This document shows positions 9,089 through 17,527 of a DNA stretch of 64,000 nt, piece after piece. Each line of letters opens with the position of its first letter. The first letter of the stretch is position 1. Under the pieces are notes generated by a model. It was not told where the DNA came from. It saw only the letters and a list, made by a program, of their open reading frames with translations, and made no database searches. The position numbers were made by a program, and so were the translations under genes. The DNA is from Proteobacteria bacterium SG_bin5 (GTDB lineage: Bacteria > Pseudomonadota > Alphaproteobacteria > Sphingomonadales > Sphingomonadaceae): positions 1-64,000 of the forward strand of contig LWDI01000092.1 of NCBI GenBank assembly GCA_002083475.1. Reading direction: 5' to 3'.

Positions 9089-9256
9089 ATGAACAACCGC
9101 GTCTTCCTGTTCGCGCTTTACTGCATGGGCGTCGTCGGGCTGTTCATGGCCACCGGTTATTATGGCTGGTCGCCCTTCGCCGAGGGCGGCCGCGCGCGGG
9201 GCGGATCGGGCGGCGGCGGCGGCTTCATTTTCGTCGGCGGGCCGCGCCACAAATAG
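9089..9256 (+). CDS. Small Gly-rich single-pass membrane protein
   Basis: 55 residues. AGGAGC lies about 12 bases before ATG 9089. One hydrophobic segment (VFLFALYCMGVVGLFMATGYYG) is followed by a Gly/Arg-rich stretch with five consecutive glycines, then FIFVGGPRHK. It sits tightly between the large DUF4178 gene and the DUF350 gene in the same direction, which supports it as a real gene. No family was recognised. Confidence 0.65.
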   Translation: MNNRVFLFALYCMGVVGLFMATGYYGWSPFAEGGRARGGSGGGGGFIFVGGPRHK

Positions 9257-9268
9257 GGAGCAAGGGTG

Positions 9269-9478
9269 ATGATCAATTGGGCTGGGCTGCTCGGCACGCT
9301 GGTTTATGCGGTGGTCGGCATCGTGTTGTTCGCGGTGGGATTTTTCGTCTTCGATCTGCTCACCCCGGGCAAATTGTGGGAGGAGATCCACGCCAAGCAG
9401 AATCAAGCCGTGGCGACTTTCGCCGGGTTCGTGGCTTTGGGCTTCGCGCTGATCGTCGCCGCGGCGGTGCATGGCTGA
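9269..9478 (+). CDS. DUF350 small membrane protein (YjfL-like)
   Basis: 69 residues from ATG 9269, with GGGAG 8 bases upstream; a GTG one codon earlier is possible. Two hydrophobic segments flank DLLTPGKLWEEIHAKQNQAVA, the DUF350 signature. In E. coli the DUF350 protein YjfL is encoded near a glutathionylspermidine-synthase-like protein (YjfC), a parallel to the polyamine genes here. The 3' end overlaps the next gene by 8 bases, implying translational coupling. Confidence 0.82.
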   Translation: MINWAGLLGTLVYAVVGIVLFAVGFFVFDLLTPGKLWEEIHAKQNQAVATFAGFVALGFALIVAAAVHG

Positions 9479-10994
9479 CGCCGATCCGCCCGCGCTGAAG
9501 GCGCGCGCCGGCACCGCCGCGCTGCTCGCCTCGGCGTTCGTCGTCTCGACCTGCGGGCTGGTCTACGAACTATTGGCGAGCACGCTCGCGAGCTATTTGC
9601 TCGGCGACAGCGTCACCCAATTCTCGACCGTCATCGGCACCTATTTGTTCGCGATGGGGGTGGGGAGCTGGTGCTCACGCTATGCGCGCGGCGACGCGCT
9701 GCGGCTGTTCGTCCGCGTCGAATTGCTGATCGCGCTATTGGGGGGCGGCTCGGCGGCGGCTTTGTTCCTCGCCTTTCCGCTGATCGAGCAATTCCGCGTC
9801 GCGCTCTATGGGCTGGTGCTGCTGATCGGTTTCCTCGTCGGGCTCGAAATCCCGCTGCTGATGCGGTTGCTCAAGGGCTTCGATTTCCGCGAAACGGTCT
9901 CGAGCGTGCTCACCTTCGATTATGTCGGCGCGCTGGTCGCCTCGCTCGCTTTTCCGCTGCTGCTGATGCCGCATCTGGGGATGATCCGCACCGGCTTTTT
10001 GTTCGGCATCTTGAACGCGGGCGTCGCGCTCGCGCTGCTCGCCTTGCTGCCGCGCCGCTATGCGATGGAGAAAGCGAGCGCGGTGCTGGTGCTCGCCGCG
10101 CTGATCGCGGGGTTTTTCGCGAGCGACCGGTTGCAGCGCTGGGCCGAGGTCGCGAGCTATCAGGAGCCGATCGTCTATGCCGTCTCCTCGCCCTATCAGC
10201 GCGTGGTGTTGACGCATCGCGACGATGATTTGCGGCTCTATTTGAACGGCAATCTGCAATTCGCCTCGCGCGACGAATATCGCTATCACGAGGCGCTGGT
10301 GCATCCCGCCATGGGGCGGGTGGCGAACCCCCGGCGCGTGCTGATCCTGGGCGGCGGCGACGGCCTCGCCGCGCGCGAGGTGCTGCGCTGGCCGGGCGTC
10401 GAGCAGGTGACGCTCGTCGATCTCGACCCGGCGGTGACCAAATTGTTCCGCGACACGCCGGCGCTCGCCGCGCTCAACCGGGGGAGCCTGGCCGACCCGC
10501 GCCTCACCCTCGTCAACGCCGATGCCTTTCGTTGGGTGCGCGAGGGCGGCGATCGCTATGACGCGGCGATCGTCGATTTCCCCGATCCGGTCGATTATTC
10601 GGTCGGCAAGCTTTATACCGAGAGCTTCTACCGCGCCCTCAAAACGCGGCTCGCCCCCGGCGCGGTGATCGCCGTGCAGAGCACCTCGCCCTATGTCGCG
10701 CCCGCCGCTTTCTGGACGGTGGCGACGACGCTGGAGGCCGCCGGCTTCACCACCCGCGCTTATCACGCTTATGTGCCGAGCTTCGGCGAATGGGGCTTCG
10801 TGCTGGCGAGCACGGGCGCGATCCCGGCGCGGGCGCGGCTGCTCGCCGGCAACAAATTCCTGGACGCGGAAACCGAGGCGCGGCTGTTCGCTTTCCCGCC
10901 CGATATGGCGCGGCGCGCGACCCCGGTGAACCGGCTCGACAATCAGGCTTTGGTCCGCGCCTTCGCCGACGCCTGGGGGCGTTATGAGGGTTAG
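9471..10994 (+). CDS. Membrane-embedded spermidine-synthase-like aminopropyltransferase
   Basis: 507 residues. The N-terminal half (about 15-225) has about seven membrane segments. The C-terminal half is a SpeE-like methyltransferase-fold domain with QFASRDEYRYHEALVHP, LGGGDGLAAREVL, TLVDLDP and VDFPDPVDYSVGKLY, which match the SpeE substrate and cofactor motifs, including the DxxDP element. It would transfer an aminopropyl group from decarboxylated AdoMet to an amine at the inner-membrane face. The acceptor is unknown, and with DUF350/DUF4178 neighbours it may not be free putrescine. Confidence 0.85.
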   Translation: MADADPPALKARAGTAALLASAFVVSTCGLVYELLASTLASYLLGDSVTQFSTVIGTYLFAMGVGSWCSRYARGDALRLFVRVELLIALLGGGSAAALFLAFPLIEQFRVALYGLVLLIGFLVGLEIPLLMRLLKGFDFRETVSSVLTFDYVGALVASLAFPLLLMPHLGMIRTGFLFGILNAGVALALLALLPRRYAMEKASAVLVLAALIAGFFASDRLQRWAEVASYQEPIVYAVSSPYQRVVLTHRDDDLRLYLNGNLQFASRDEYRYHEALVHPAMGRVANPRRVLILGGGDGLAAREVLRWPGVEQVTLVDLDPAVTKLFRDTPALAALNRGSLADPRLTLVNADAFRWVREGGDRYDAAIVDFPDPVDYSVGKLYTESFYRALKTRLAPGAVIAVQSTSPYVAPAAFWTVATTLEAAGFTTRAYHAYVPSFGEWGFVLASTGAIPARARLLAGNKFLDAETEARLFAFPPDMARRATPVNRLDNQALVRAFADAWGRYEG

Positions 10995-12576
10995 CCGGCG
11001 CGGCATCATCGCGGGCGGCGCGGCGGCGATCGGCGCGGCGGGGCTCGGCCTGGCGAGCGTCGCCGAGCCCTTGCCCGAAGGGTCGCTCGGCGGCGCCGAT
11101 CTCGCGCGCGGGCACCGGCTGCGCCAGGGCGGCTTCCCCGCGCTCGCGCGGACCGAGCGCGTGCCGCTGCTGATCGCCGGCGGCGGGGTGGCGGGGCTCG
11201 CGGCGGGGTGGCGCCTCGCCGAGGCGGGGTTCGCCGATTTCCGCTTGCTCGAACTCGAAGACCGGGTCGGCGGCAATGCCCGCGCGGGCCGCAACGCGGT
11301 GAGCGCTTTCCCGCTCGGCGCGCATTATCTGCCGATCCCCAATCGGGAAGCGCGTGCCTTGCGCCACATGCTCGTTGGCTTCGGGATGGTGGTGGGCGAA
11401 GCGGACGGGCGCCCGGTCTATGACCCCTTCCAGCGCACCGCCGAGCTCGAGGAGCGGCTGTTCTGGCAGGGGCGCTGGCAGGAGGGGCTGATCCCGCGCA
11501 CCGGGCTTTCCGCCGCCGATCGCGACCAGATCGCGCGCTTCGAAGGCGAGACCGCGCGGCTCCGCGCGCTCGCCGGCGCCGACGGCCGCCCCGCCTTCGC
11601 CTCGCCGATCGCCTATAGCAGCCGCGATCCCGCGCTCCTGGCGCTCGATCGTCAGCCCTTCACCGCCTGGCTCGATGCGCACGGCTTCACCGCGCCCGCT
11701 TTGCGCGCGCATTTGCGCTACGCGATGCGCGACGATTATGGCTGCGAGCCGCACCATGTCTCGGCCTGGGCGGGGTTGCATTATTTCGCCGGGCGGCGCG
11801 GCTATGCCGCCAAGGGGAGCGAGGAGGATCAACTCACCTGGCCCGAGGGCAATGGCCGGCTGACCGCGCTGATGGCGGCGCGCTTTCCCGATCGCATTCG
11901 CGCCGGCCAGATCGTCCACCGCGTCGCGCGCGGCGGCGGTGGCATTGCGGTCGATCATTTCGACGTCGCGCGCGGCGAAACCGTGCGGACCGAGGCCGAC
12001 GCCGCGATCCTCGCGCTCCCACGCTTCGTCGCCGCGCGGGTAAGCGACGAGATCGATGACGCCGGGTACGGCTATGCGCCCTGGCTCGTCGCCAACGTCA
12101 CCGTCGATCGCCTTCCCGCCGGCCCCGGCGCGCCGCTCGCGTGGGACAATGTGTCGAGCACGAGCGACTCGCTCGGCTATGTCGTCGCGACGCATCAAAG
12201 CGCGGGGCATGAGGGGCCGAGCGTGCTCACCTGGTATCAGCCGCTCTCCACCGAAGACCCGCGCGCGGCGCGCCGCCGCTTGGCTGAGACGCCCGCCGCC
12301 GAGTGGAAACGCCATGTCGCGCACGATTTGCTCGCGATGAACCCCGAGCTTCAGGGCGCGATCCGCCGGATCGATCTGTGGCGCTGGGGCCATGCGATGG
12401 TGCGCCCGGTGCCCGGCTTCATCTGGGCTGAGCGCGCCACACCCGCGCCGCCGCTGTACCTCGCCCATTCGGACGTCTCGGGGCTCTCTTTGTTCGAGGA
12501 GGCGCATTATCAGGGGGTGCGCGCCGCCGAAGCCGCGATGGCACGGCTCGGGCACCGTTTCGAAAGCCTGTTATGA
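10984..12576 (+). CDS. Tat-type FAD-dependent amine-oxidase-like protein
   Basis: 530 residues. The N-terminus MRVSRRGIIAGGAAA looks like a twin-arginine leader, although the charged n-region is short. A Rossmann FAD motif follows (LLIAGGGVAGLAAGWRLAEAG, then ELEDRVGGNARAG, the amine-oxidase/PPOX-type signature). The gene overlaps the aminopropyltransferase by 11 bases and speD by 4, so it belongs to the same transcript. Oxidation of an exported polyamine or polyamine conjugate is plausible but inferred. A soluble lipoprotein-like or phytoene-desaturase-like role cannot be excluded. Confidence 0.82.
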   Translation: MRVSRRGIIAGGAAAIGAAGLGLASVAEPLPEGSLGGADLARGHRLRQGGFPALARTERVPLLIAGGGVAGLAAGWRLAEAGFADFRLLELEDRVGGNARAGRNAVSAFPLGAHYLPIPNREARALRHMLVGFGMVVGEADGRPVYDPFQRTAELEERLFWQGRWQEGLIPRTGLSAADRDQIARFEGETARLRALAGADGRPAFASPIAYSSRDPALLALDRQPFTAWLDAHGFTAPALRAHLRYAMRDDYGCEPHHVSAWAGLHYFAGRRGYAAKGSEEDQLTWPEGNGRLTALMAARFPDRIRAGQIVHRVARGGGGIAVDHFDVARGETVRTEADAAILALPRFVAARVSDEIDDAGYGYAPWLVANVTVDRLPAGPGAPLAWDNVSSTSDSLGYVVATHQSAGHEGPSVLTWYQPLSTEDPRAARRRLAETPAAEWKRHVAHDLLAMNPELQGAIRRIDLWRWGHAMVRPVPGFIWAERATPAPPLYLAHSDVSGLSLFEEAHYQGVRAAEAAMARLGHRFESLL

Positions 12577-12929
12577 GTTATGACGGCCGCCATCTGCTCG
12601 CCGATCTGTTCGGCTGTCCGGGCCTCGACGACGCGGCGCTGATCGAGCGCGCGTTGCGCGACGCGGCAGCCGCGGCGGGGGCGACCTTGCTCGATCTGCG
12701 GCTCCACGGCTTCGGCCCCGGCGCGGGGGTGACGGGCGTGGCGCTGCTCGCCGAATCGCACATCTCGATCCATAGCTGGCCCGAACATGGCTATGCCGCG
12801 ATCGACATTTTCCTGTGCGGGCGGCGGCACGACCCGGCCGCCGCGCTCGACGTGCTGGTCGCGCGGCTGGGCGCGACGCGGGTGGCGCAACAGGTGATCG
12901 CGCGGGGCTATGCGCTGGGGGGGACGTAG
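12573..12929 (+). CDS. speD: S-adenosylmethionine decarboxylase proenzyme (SpeD family)
   Basis: 118 residues, typical of the small bacterial class. LLAESHISIHSWPEHGY contains the E61-S62 self-cleavage site that yields the pyruvoyl group, with C82 in FLCGRR as the conserved processing/proton-donor cysteine. It supplies decarboxylated AdoMet, which the upstream SpeE-like protein would use. Some SpeD homologues are pyruvoyl-dependent ornithine or arginine decarboxylases instead, and the substrate cannot be settled from sequence here. An ATGA overlap couples it to the FAD protein. Confidence 0.88.
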   Translation: MSYDGRHLLADLFGCPGLDDAALIERALRDAAAAAGATLLDLRLHGFGPGAGVTGVALLAESHISIHSWPEHGYAAIDIFLCGRRHDPAAALDVLVARLGATRVAQQVIARGYALGGT

Positions 12930-12950
12930 AACCTCCCCGCGTTCCTTCTT

Positions 12951-13048
12951 CGTCATGCCGGACTTGGTCCGGCATCCACCGGGGTCGCGGGCCTGGCGAG
13001 GGCAAGGCCAGGCGCGCCGGTGGACCCCGGACCAAGTCCGGGGTGACG
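12951..13048. repeat. Palindromic repeat, CGTCATGCCGGACTTGGTCC type
   Basis: The left arm CGTCATGCCGGACTTGGTCC and right arm GGACCAAGTCCGGGGTGACG are near-perfect inverted copies, with inner arms GGCCTGGC/GCCAGGC. It separates speD from bioF and may end the polyamine cluster transcript. Confidence 0.8.
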
Positions 13049-13160
13049 GCGAAAGCTAAACTCGTGCAGACAAATCGCCGTTCGGGGCGAACGGGTTTCT
13101 GTCGATCGGACGGACGCCTGGGTTCTTGGATAAAGCGTCGCGAGGCGCTAACCGCCCCCC

Positions 13161-14267
13161 GTGCTCGCCCGTTTCGCCGATGATCTCGCCGCCTTGCGCG
13201 CCGCCGACCGCTTTCGCCAGCTCACCCCACGCGCCGGCATCGATTTCGCCTCGAACGATTATCTGGGGCTCGCCGCCGCCCCCGAGCTCGCCGATGCGGT
13301 CGCGGCGGCGCTCGCGCGCGGGGTGCCGGTGGGGGCGGCGGGGTCGCGGCTGTTGCGCGGCAACCACCCCGAGCATGAAGCGCTGGAGGCCGAAGCCGCC
13401 GCTTTCTTCGGCGCCGAGGCCGCGCTCTATTTCACCGGCGGCTATGGCGCGAACGGCGCGATCGTCGCGACGCTCCCCGATCGCGGCGATCTGATCGTTT
13501 GGGACGCGCTGAGCCATGCGAGCACGCGCGAGGGGCTGCGCCTCGCCCGCGCCGAAACCGCCGCAGCGCGCCATAACGACGCGGGCCATGCGGGCGCGCT
13601 GATCGCCGCCTGGCGCGCGCGCGGCGGGCGGGGGACGGCGTGGATCGCGGTGGAGAGCGTCTATTCGATGGACGGCGACCGTGCCCCGCTCGCCGATCTC
13701 GCCCAAATCGCCCACCGCCACGACGCGGTGCTGATCGTCGACGAAGCGCACGCGACCGGCATTTATGGCGAGGGGCGGGGCCTCACCCACGGCCTCGACG
13801 CGCCGCATATCGCGCTCCACACCTGCGGCAAGGCGCTCGGCGCTCAGGGCGCGCTCGTCACCGGCCCGCGGGCGGCGATCGAGCTGCTGATCAACCGCGC
13901 GCGCGGCTTCATTTACGCGACCGCGCCCTCGCCGCTGCTGGCCGCCGCCGTGCGCGCGAGCCTGAATCTGATCGCCGCGCCCGAACGGCGCGAACGACTG
14001 CTCACGCGTGTCGCGCGCGCCGCGCCCGCCTTCGCACGGCTTGGCATCGCCCCCAGCGGCACGCCGATCCAGCCGCTGATCCTGGGCACCGACCGCGCCG
14101 CGCTCGATGCCGCCGCCGCGCTCCAGGCCCAAGGCTTCGACGTGCGCGCGATCCGCCCGCCGACCGTGCCCGAGGGCAGCGCGCGGCTGCGCCTGTCGCT
14201 CACGCTCAACCCCAGCGACGCGGAACTGGTCGCGTTGCTCGACGCCTTGGAGCCTTTATGCGGCTGA
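13161..14267 (+). CDS. bioF: 8-amino-7-oxononanoate synthase BioF
   Basis: 368 residues. A PLP-dependent fold-type I enzyme condensing pimeloyl-ACP/CoA with alanine in biotin synthesis. Visible motifs are FASNDYLGLA, GAAGSRLLRGNHPEHE, VDEAHATGIYG and the PLP-lysine K224 in HTCGKALG. Translation starts at GTG 13161, immediately before LARFADDL. The end overlaps bioD by 10 bases, so bioF-bioD-bioA is one operon. Confidence 0.94.
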   Translation: MLARFADDLAALRAADRFRQLTPRAGIDFASNDYLGLAAAPELADAVAAALARGVPVGAAGSRLLRGNHPEHEALEAEAAAFFGAEAALYFTGGYGANGAIVATLPDRGDLIVWDALSHASTREGLRLARAETAAARHNDAGHAGALIAAWRARGGRGTAWIAVESVYSMDGDRAPLADLAQIAHRHDAVLIVDEAHATGIYGEGRGLTHGLDAPHIALHTCGKALGAQGALVTGPRAAIELLINRARGFIYATAPSPLLAAAVRASLNLIAAPERRERLLTRVARAAPAFARLGIAPSGTPIQPLILGTDRAALDAAAALQAQGFDVRAIRPPTVPEGSARLRLSLTLNPSDAELVALLDALEPLCG

Positions 14268-14866
14268 TCGTCACCGGCACCGATACCGGCATCGGCAAGA
14301 CCGTGTTCGCCGCCGGCCTCGCCGCCGCTTTGGGCGCGCATTATTGGAAGCCGGTGCAATCGGGGCTCGACGGGCCCGAAAGCGATAGCGAAACGGTCGC
14401 GCGGCTCGGCCGCCTGCCGCCCAAGCGGATCCTGCCCGAGGCCTATCGCCTCACCGAGCCGCTTTCCCCCCACCGCGCCGCCGAGCTCGACGGGGTGACG
14501 ATCGATCCCGCCCGTCTCGCCCCGCCGCCGCACGGGCGGCTGGTGATCGAGGGGGCGGGCGGGCTGATGGTGCCGATCACCCGCCAGTTGCTCGCGATCG
14601 ATTGGTTCGCGACGATGCGCCTGCCGGTGGTGCTCTGCGCGCGCACCGCGCTCGGCACGATCAACCACAGCCTGCTCTCGGTCGAGGCGCTGCGCGCGCG
14701 GGGCATTCCGCTCCACGGCATCGCCTTCATCGGCGAGGACATGCCCGACACGATCCGCACCATCGCCGATTTGAGCGGCGCGCGCGTGCTCGGGCGGCTG
14801 CCGCTGCTCGATCCGCTGACGCCCGAAAGCCTCGCCACCGCTTTCGCGGCCGGGATCGCGCTATGA
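14258..14866 (+). CDS. bioD: Dethiobiotin synthetase BioD
   Basis: 202 residues from ATG 14258. The P-loop GTDTGIGKTVFAAGL (residues 6-20), WKPVQSGLDGPESDSETV and EGAGGLMVPI are BioD signatures. It closes the ureido ring of dethiobiotin using ATP and CO2. The product is slightly shorter than the E. coli enzyme but has all motifs. It overlaps bioF by 10 bases and bioA by 4. Confidence 0.93.
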   Translation: MRLIVTGTDTGIGKTVFAAGLAAALGAHYWKPVQSGLDGPESDSETVARLGRLPPKRILPEAYRLTEPLSPHRAAELDGVTIDPARLAPPPHGRLVIEGAGGLMVPITRQLLAIDWFATMRLPVVLCARTALGTINHSLLSVEALRARGIPLHGIAFIGEDMPDTIRTIADLSGARVLGRLPLLDPLTPESLATAFAAGIAL

Positions 14867-16104
14867 GCGCGGTCTGGCACCCGTTCTTCCAGCACGCGCT
14901 GGAGCCCGCGCCGCTCAAGATCGCGCGCACCGAGGGCGCGTGGCTGGAAACCGACCAGGGCGCGCGACTGCTCGACGCGATCAGCAGCTGGTGGGTGGTG
15001 ACCCACGGCCACCGCCACCCCGCGATCATGACCGCGATCCGCGCCGCGAGCGAGGCGCTCGATCAAGTGATCTTCGCGGGCTTCACCCATGAGCCCGCCG
15101 AGGCGCTGGCGGCCGAACTCGCGGGGCTCGCCGGGCTGCCGCACGTGTTCTTCAGCGATTCGGGGAGCACCGCGGTCGAAGTCGCGCTCAAAATGGCGCT
15201 GGGCACCGCGCGCAACCGGGGGGAGCGCCGCGAGCGGCTGGTGGTGATGGCGCACAGCTATCATGGCGATACGGTGGGGGCGATGTCGGTCGGCGCGCGC
15301 GGGGTGTTCAACGCGCCCTATGCGCCGCTGCTGTTCGATGTCGCGACCATCCCGTTCCCCGCGCCGGGCGCCGAGCAAGCCTGTTTCGACGCGCTCGCGG
15401 CGGCGACGCGCGACGGCAGGGCCGCCGCGTTCATCGTCGAGCCCTTGGTGCTCGGCGCGGGCGGGATGCTGATGTATCCGCCGGCGGTGCTCGCCGAGTT
15501 GCACCGCAGCTGCCGGGCGAGCGGCACCTTGTTCATCGCCGACGAGGTGATGACCGGCTGGGGCCGCACCGGGACGCTGTTCGCCTGCGCGCAGGCCGGG
15601 ATCGTGCCCGATCTGCTGTGCCTCTCCAAGGGGCTCACCAACGGGTCGCTCCCGCTCGCCGCGACGCTCGCGCGCGCCGAGATTTTCGAGGCACATTACA
15701 GCCAGAACCGCGCGCGCACCTTCTGGCATTCGAGCAGCTATAGCGGCAACCCGATCGCTTGCGCGGCGGGGCTCGCCAATGTGCGCGTGTGGCGCGAGGA
15801 ACCCGTCGCCGAGCGGGTCGCGGCACTTGCGGCAGCACAGGCGCGCCAGCTCGCGCGGCTGGCGGGGGACGATCGCTTCGCCGACCTGCGCCAGACCGGC
15901 ACGATCACCGCGATGACGATCCCTGGCCCCGAACAGGGCTATCTCGCCGAGATCGGCTGCGATTTGCGGGCCGCCGCCTTGGCGCGGGGCGTGCTGCTGC
16001 GGCCGATGGGGGACTGTCTCTACGTGCTGCCGCCCTATTGCATCAGCGAGGCCGAACTGGCGCGGGTTTACGACGTGATCCTGGAGATCGTGCCGAGGCG
16101 CTAA
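14863..16104 (+). CDS. bioA: Adenosylmethionine-8-amino-7-oxononanoate aminotransferase BioA
   Basis: 413 residues from ATG 14863 (ATGA overlap with bioD). WHPFFQH at the start, ISSWWVVTHGHRHP, FSDSGSTAVEVALKMA, ADEVMTGWGRTG and the PLP-lysine K256 in CLSKGLTNG identify BioA. It uses AdoMet as amino donor to make 7,8-diaminononanoate. The last biotin gene, bioB, is 36 kb away at 51953. No bioC or bioH is visible in the window. Confidence 0.94.
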   Translation: MSAVWHPFFQHALEPAPLKIARTEGAWLETDQGARLLDAISSWWVVTHGHRHPAIMTAIRAASEALDQVIFAGFTHEPAEALAAELAGLAGLPHVFFSDSGSTAVEVALKMALGTARNRGERRERLVVMAHSYHGDTVGAMSVGARGVFNAPYAPLLFDVATIPFPAPGAEQACFDALAAATRDGRAAAFIVEPLVLGAGGMLMYPPAVLAELHRSCRASGTLFIADEVMTGWGRTGTLFACAQAGIVPDLLCLSKGLTNGSLPLAATLARAEIFEAHYSQNRARTFWHSSSYSGNPIACAAGLANVRVWREEPVAERVAALAAAQARQLARLAGDDRFADLRQTGTITAMTIPGPEQGYLAEIGCDLRAAALARGVLLRPMGDCLYVLPPYCISEAELARVYDVILEIVPRR

Positions 16105-16105
16105 A

Positions 16106-16234
16106 AATCCTCCCCAGCTTCGCTGGGGAGGGGGACCGCGCGAAGCGCGGTGGAGGGGCGGCTCCAGGCGCCGGCCCCGCCCCTCCACAATGCTCCGCAT
16201 GGTCCCCCTCCCCAAGCAAAGCTTGGGGAGGATT
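16106..16234. repeat. Palindromic repeat, AATCCTCCCC/GGGGAGGATT type
   Basis: The outer arms AATCCTCCCCAGCTTCGCTGGGGAGG and CTCCCCAAGCAAAGCTTGGGGAGGATT are each hairpins and mutually inverted. The inner arms GGTGGAGGGGCG / GCCCCTCCAC pair as well. The same element is found in frame inside scpA at 50846-50986. Confidence 0.85.
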
Positions 16235-16268
16235 TCTTTTCGCCGCCCGTCGGCGCTAGGGTGCCCCC

Positions 16269-17063
16269 ATGCAAGCCTATCACGATCTCCTGCAGCGCAT
16301 CCTCGACGAAGGCGTCGAAACCGCCGACCGGACCGGCGTCGGCACCTTGTCGGTGTTCGGCCACCAGATGCGGTTTCGCCTCGCCGACGGCTTTCCGCTC
16401 GTCACCACCAAGAAGCTGCATCTGCGCTCGATCATCATCGAACTGCTTTGGTTCCTGCGCGGCGACACCAATGTCCGCTGGCTGCAGGAGCGCAAGGTAA
16501 GCATCTGGGACGAATGGGCGCGGCCCGACGGCGATCTCGGGCCCGTCTATGGCAAGCAATGGCGCCGCTGGGAGGGGCATGGCGAGACGATCGACCAGAT
16601 CGCCGAATTGCTCCGCCAAATCCGCGAGACGCCGGCGTCGCGCCGCCAGATCGTCTCCGCCTGGAACCCCGGCGAGCTGAAGGACATGGCGCTCGCGCCG
16701 TGCCACTGCCTGTTCCAAACGCATGTCGCGAACGGGCGGCTGTCGCTCCAGCTCTACCAACGTTCGGCCGACGTCTTCCTGGGCGTGCCGTTCAACATCG
16801 CGAGCTATGCGCTACTCACCCATATTCTCGCACAGCAGGCGGGGCTCGAGGTCGGCGATTTCATCTGGACCGGCGGCGATTGCCATTTGTACCTCAATCA
16901 CCTCGAGCAAGCCCGGCTCCAGCTGACGCGCGACCCGAACAAGCCGCTCGCCCGGCTCGAAATCCGCCGCAAGCCCGACGCGATCGACGGCTATGATTAC
17001 GAGGATTTCGTGGTCCATGATTATGTCGCCGATCCGCACATCGCGGCGCCGGTGGCGGTGTGA
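16269..17063 (+). CDS. thyA: Thymidylate synthase ThyA
   Basis: 264 residues, the length of the short bacterial form. Catalytic C145 lies in LAPCHCLFQ. RTGVGTLSVFGHQMRF, SRRQIVSAWNP, QRSADVFLGVPFNIASY and DCHLYLNH are family motifs. It methylates dUMP to dTMP with methylene-THF, producing dihydrofolate for the overlapping folA product. Confidence 0.96.
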   Translation: MQAYHDLLQRILDEGVETADRTGVGTLSVFGHQMRFRLADGFPLVTTKKLHLRSIIIELLWFLRGDTNVRWLQERKVSIWDEWARPDGDLGPVYGKQWRRWEGHGETIDQIAELLRQIRETPASRRQIVSAWNPGELKDMALAPCHCLFQTHVANGRLSLQLYQRSADVFLGVPFNIASYALLTHILAQQAGLEVGDFIWTGGDCHLYLNHLEQARLQLTRDPNKPLARLEIRRKPDAIDGYDYEDFVVHDYVADPHIAAPVAV

Positions 17064-17527
17064 TCAGCTTCCACATCGCGCGCGCGACCAATGGCGTGAT
17101 CGGCGCGGACGGCAGGCTTCCCTGGCGCCTGCCCGCCGATCTGAAGCGCTTCAAGGCGCAGACGATGGGCCGCGCGATGATCATGGGGCGCAAGACGTTC
17201 GAAAGCTTCCCCGCGCCGCTCCCCGGGCGGCGGCACATCGTCCTCACGCGTGACCCGGACTGGCGCGCGGCCGGCGCCGAGGTCGCGCATGACGTGGCGG
17301 GCGCCTTGGCGCTCGCGGGCGCGGACGCGGCGGTGATCGGCGGCGCGCAGATTTACGCGCTGTTCCTGGCGTTGGCCGAGCGGATCGAGCTGACCGAGGT
17401 CCACGCCAGCCCCGAAGGCGATGCGATCGTGCCGCCCTTCACGGGCTGGCGCGAAATCGCGCGCGAGGATTTTTCGGCGGAAGGCGCGCGGCCGGGCTAT
17501 AGCTTCGTGAGCCTCGTTCGAGGCTAG
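17060..17527 (+). CDS. folA: Dihydrofolate reductase FolA
   Basis: 155 residues. It starts at GTG 17060, overlapping the thyA stop by 4 bases (GTGA). Motifs are NGVIGADGRLPWRLPADLKRFK, MGRKTFESFP and AAVIGGAQIYALFL. It reduces dihydrofolate with NADPH, regenerating the folate that ThyA oxidises. The inverted-repeat element begins at its stop codon. Confidence 0.95.
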   Translation: MISFHIARATNGVIGADGRLPWRLPADLKRFKAQTMGRAMIMGRKTFESFPAPLPGRRHIVLTRDPDWRAAGAEVAHDVAGALALAGADAAVIGGAQIYALFLALAERIELTEVHASPEGDAIVPPFTGWREIAREDFSAEGARPGYSFVSLVRG

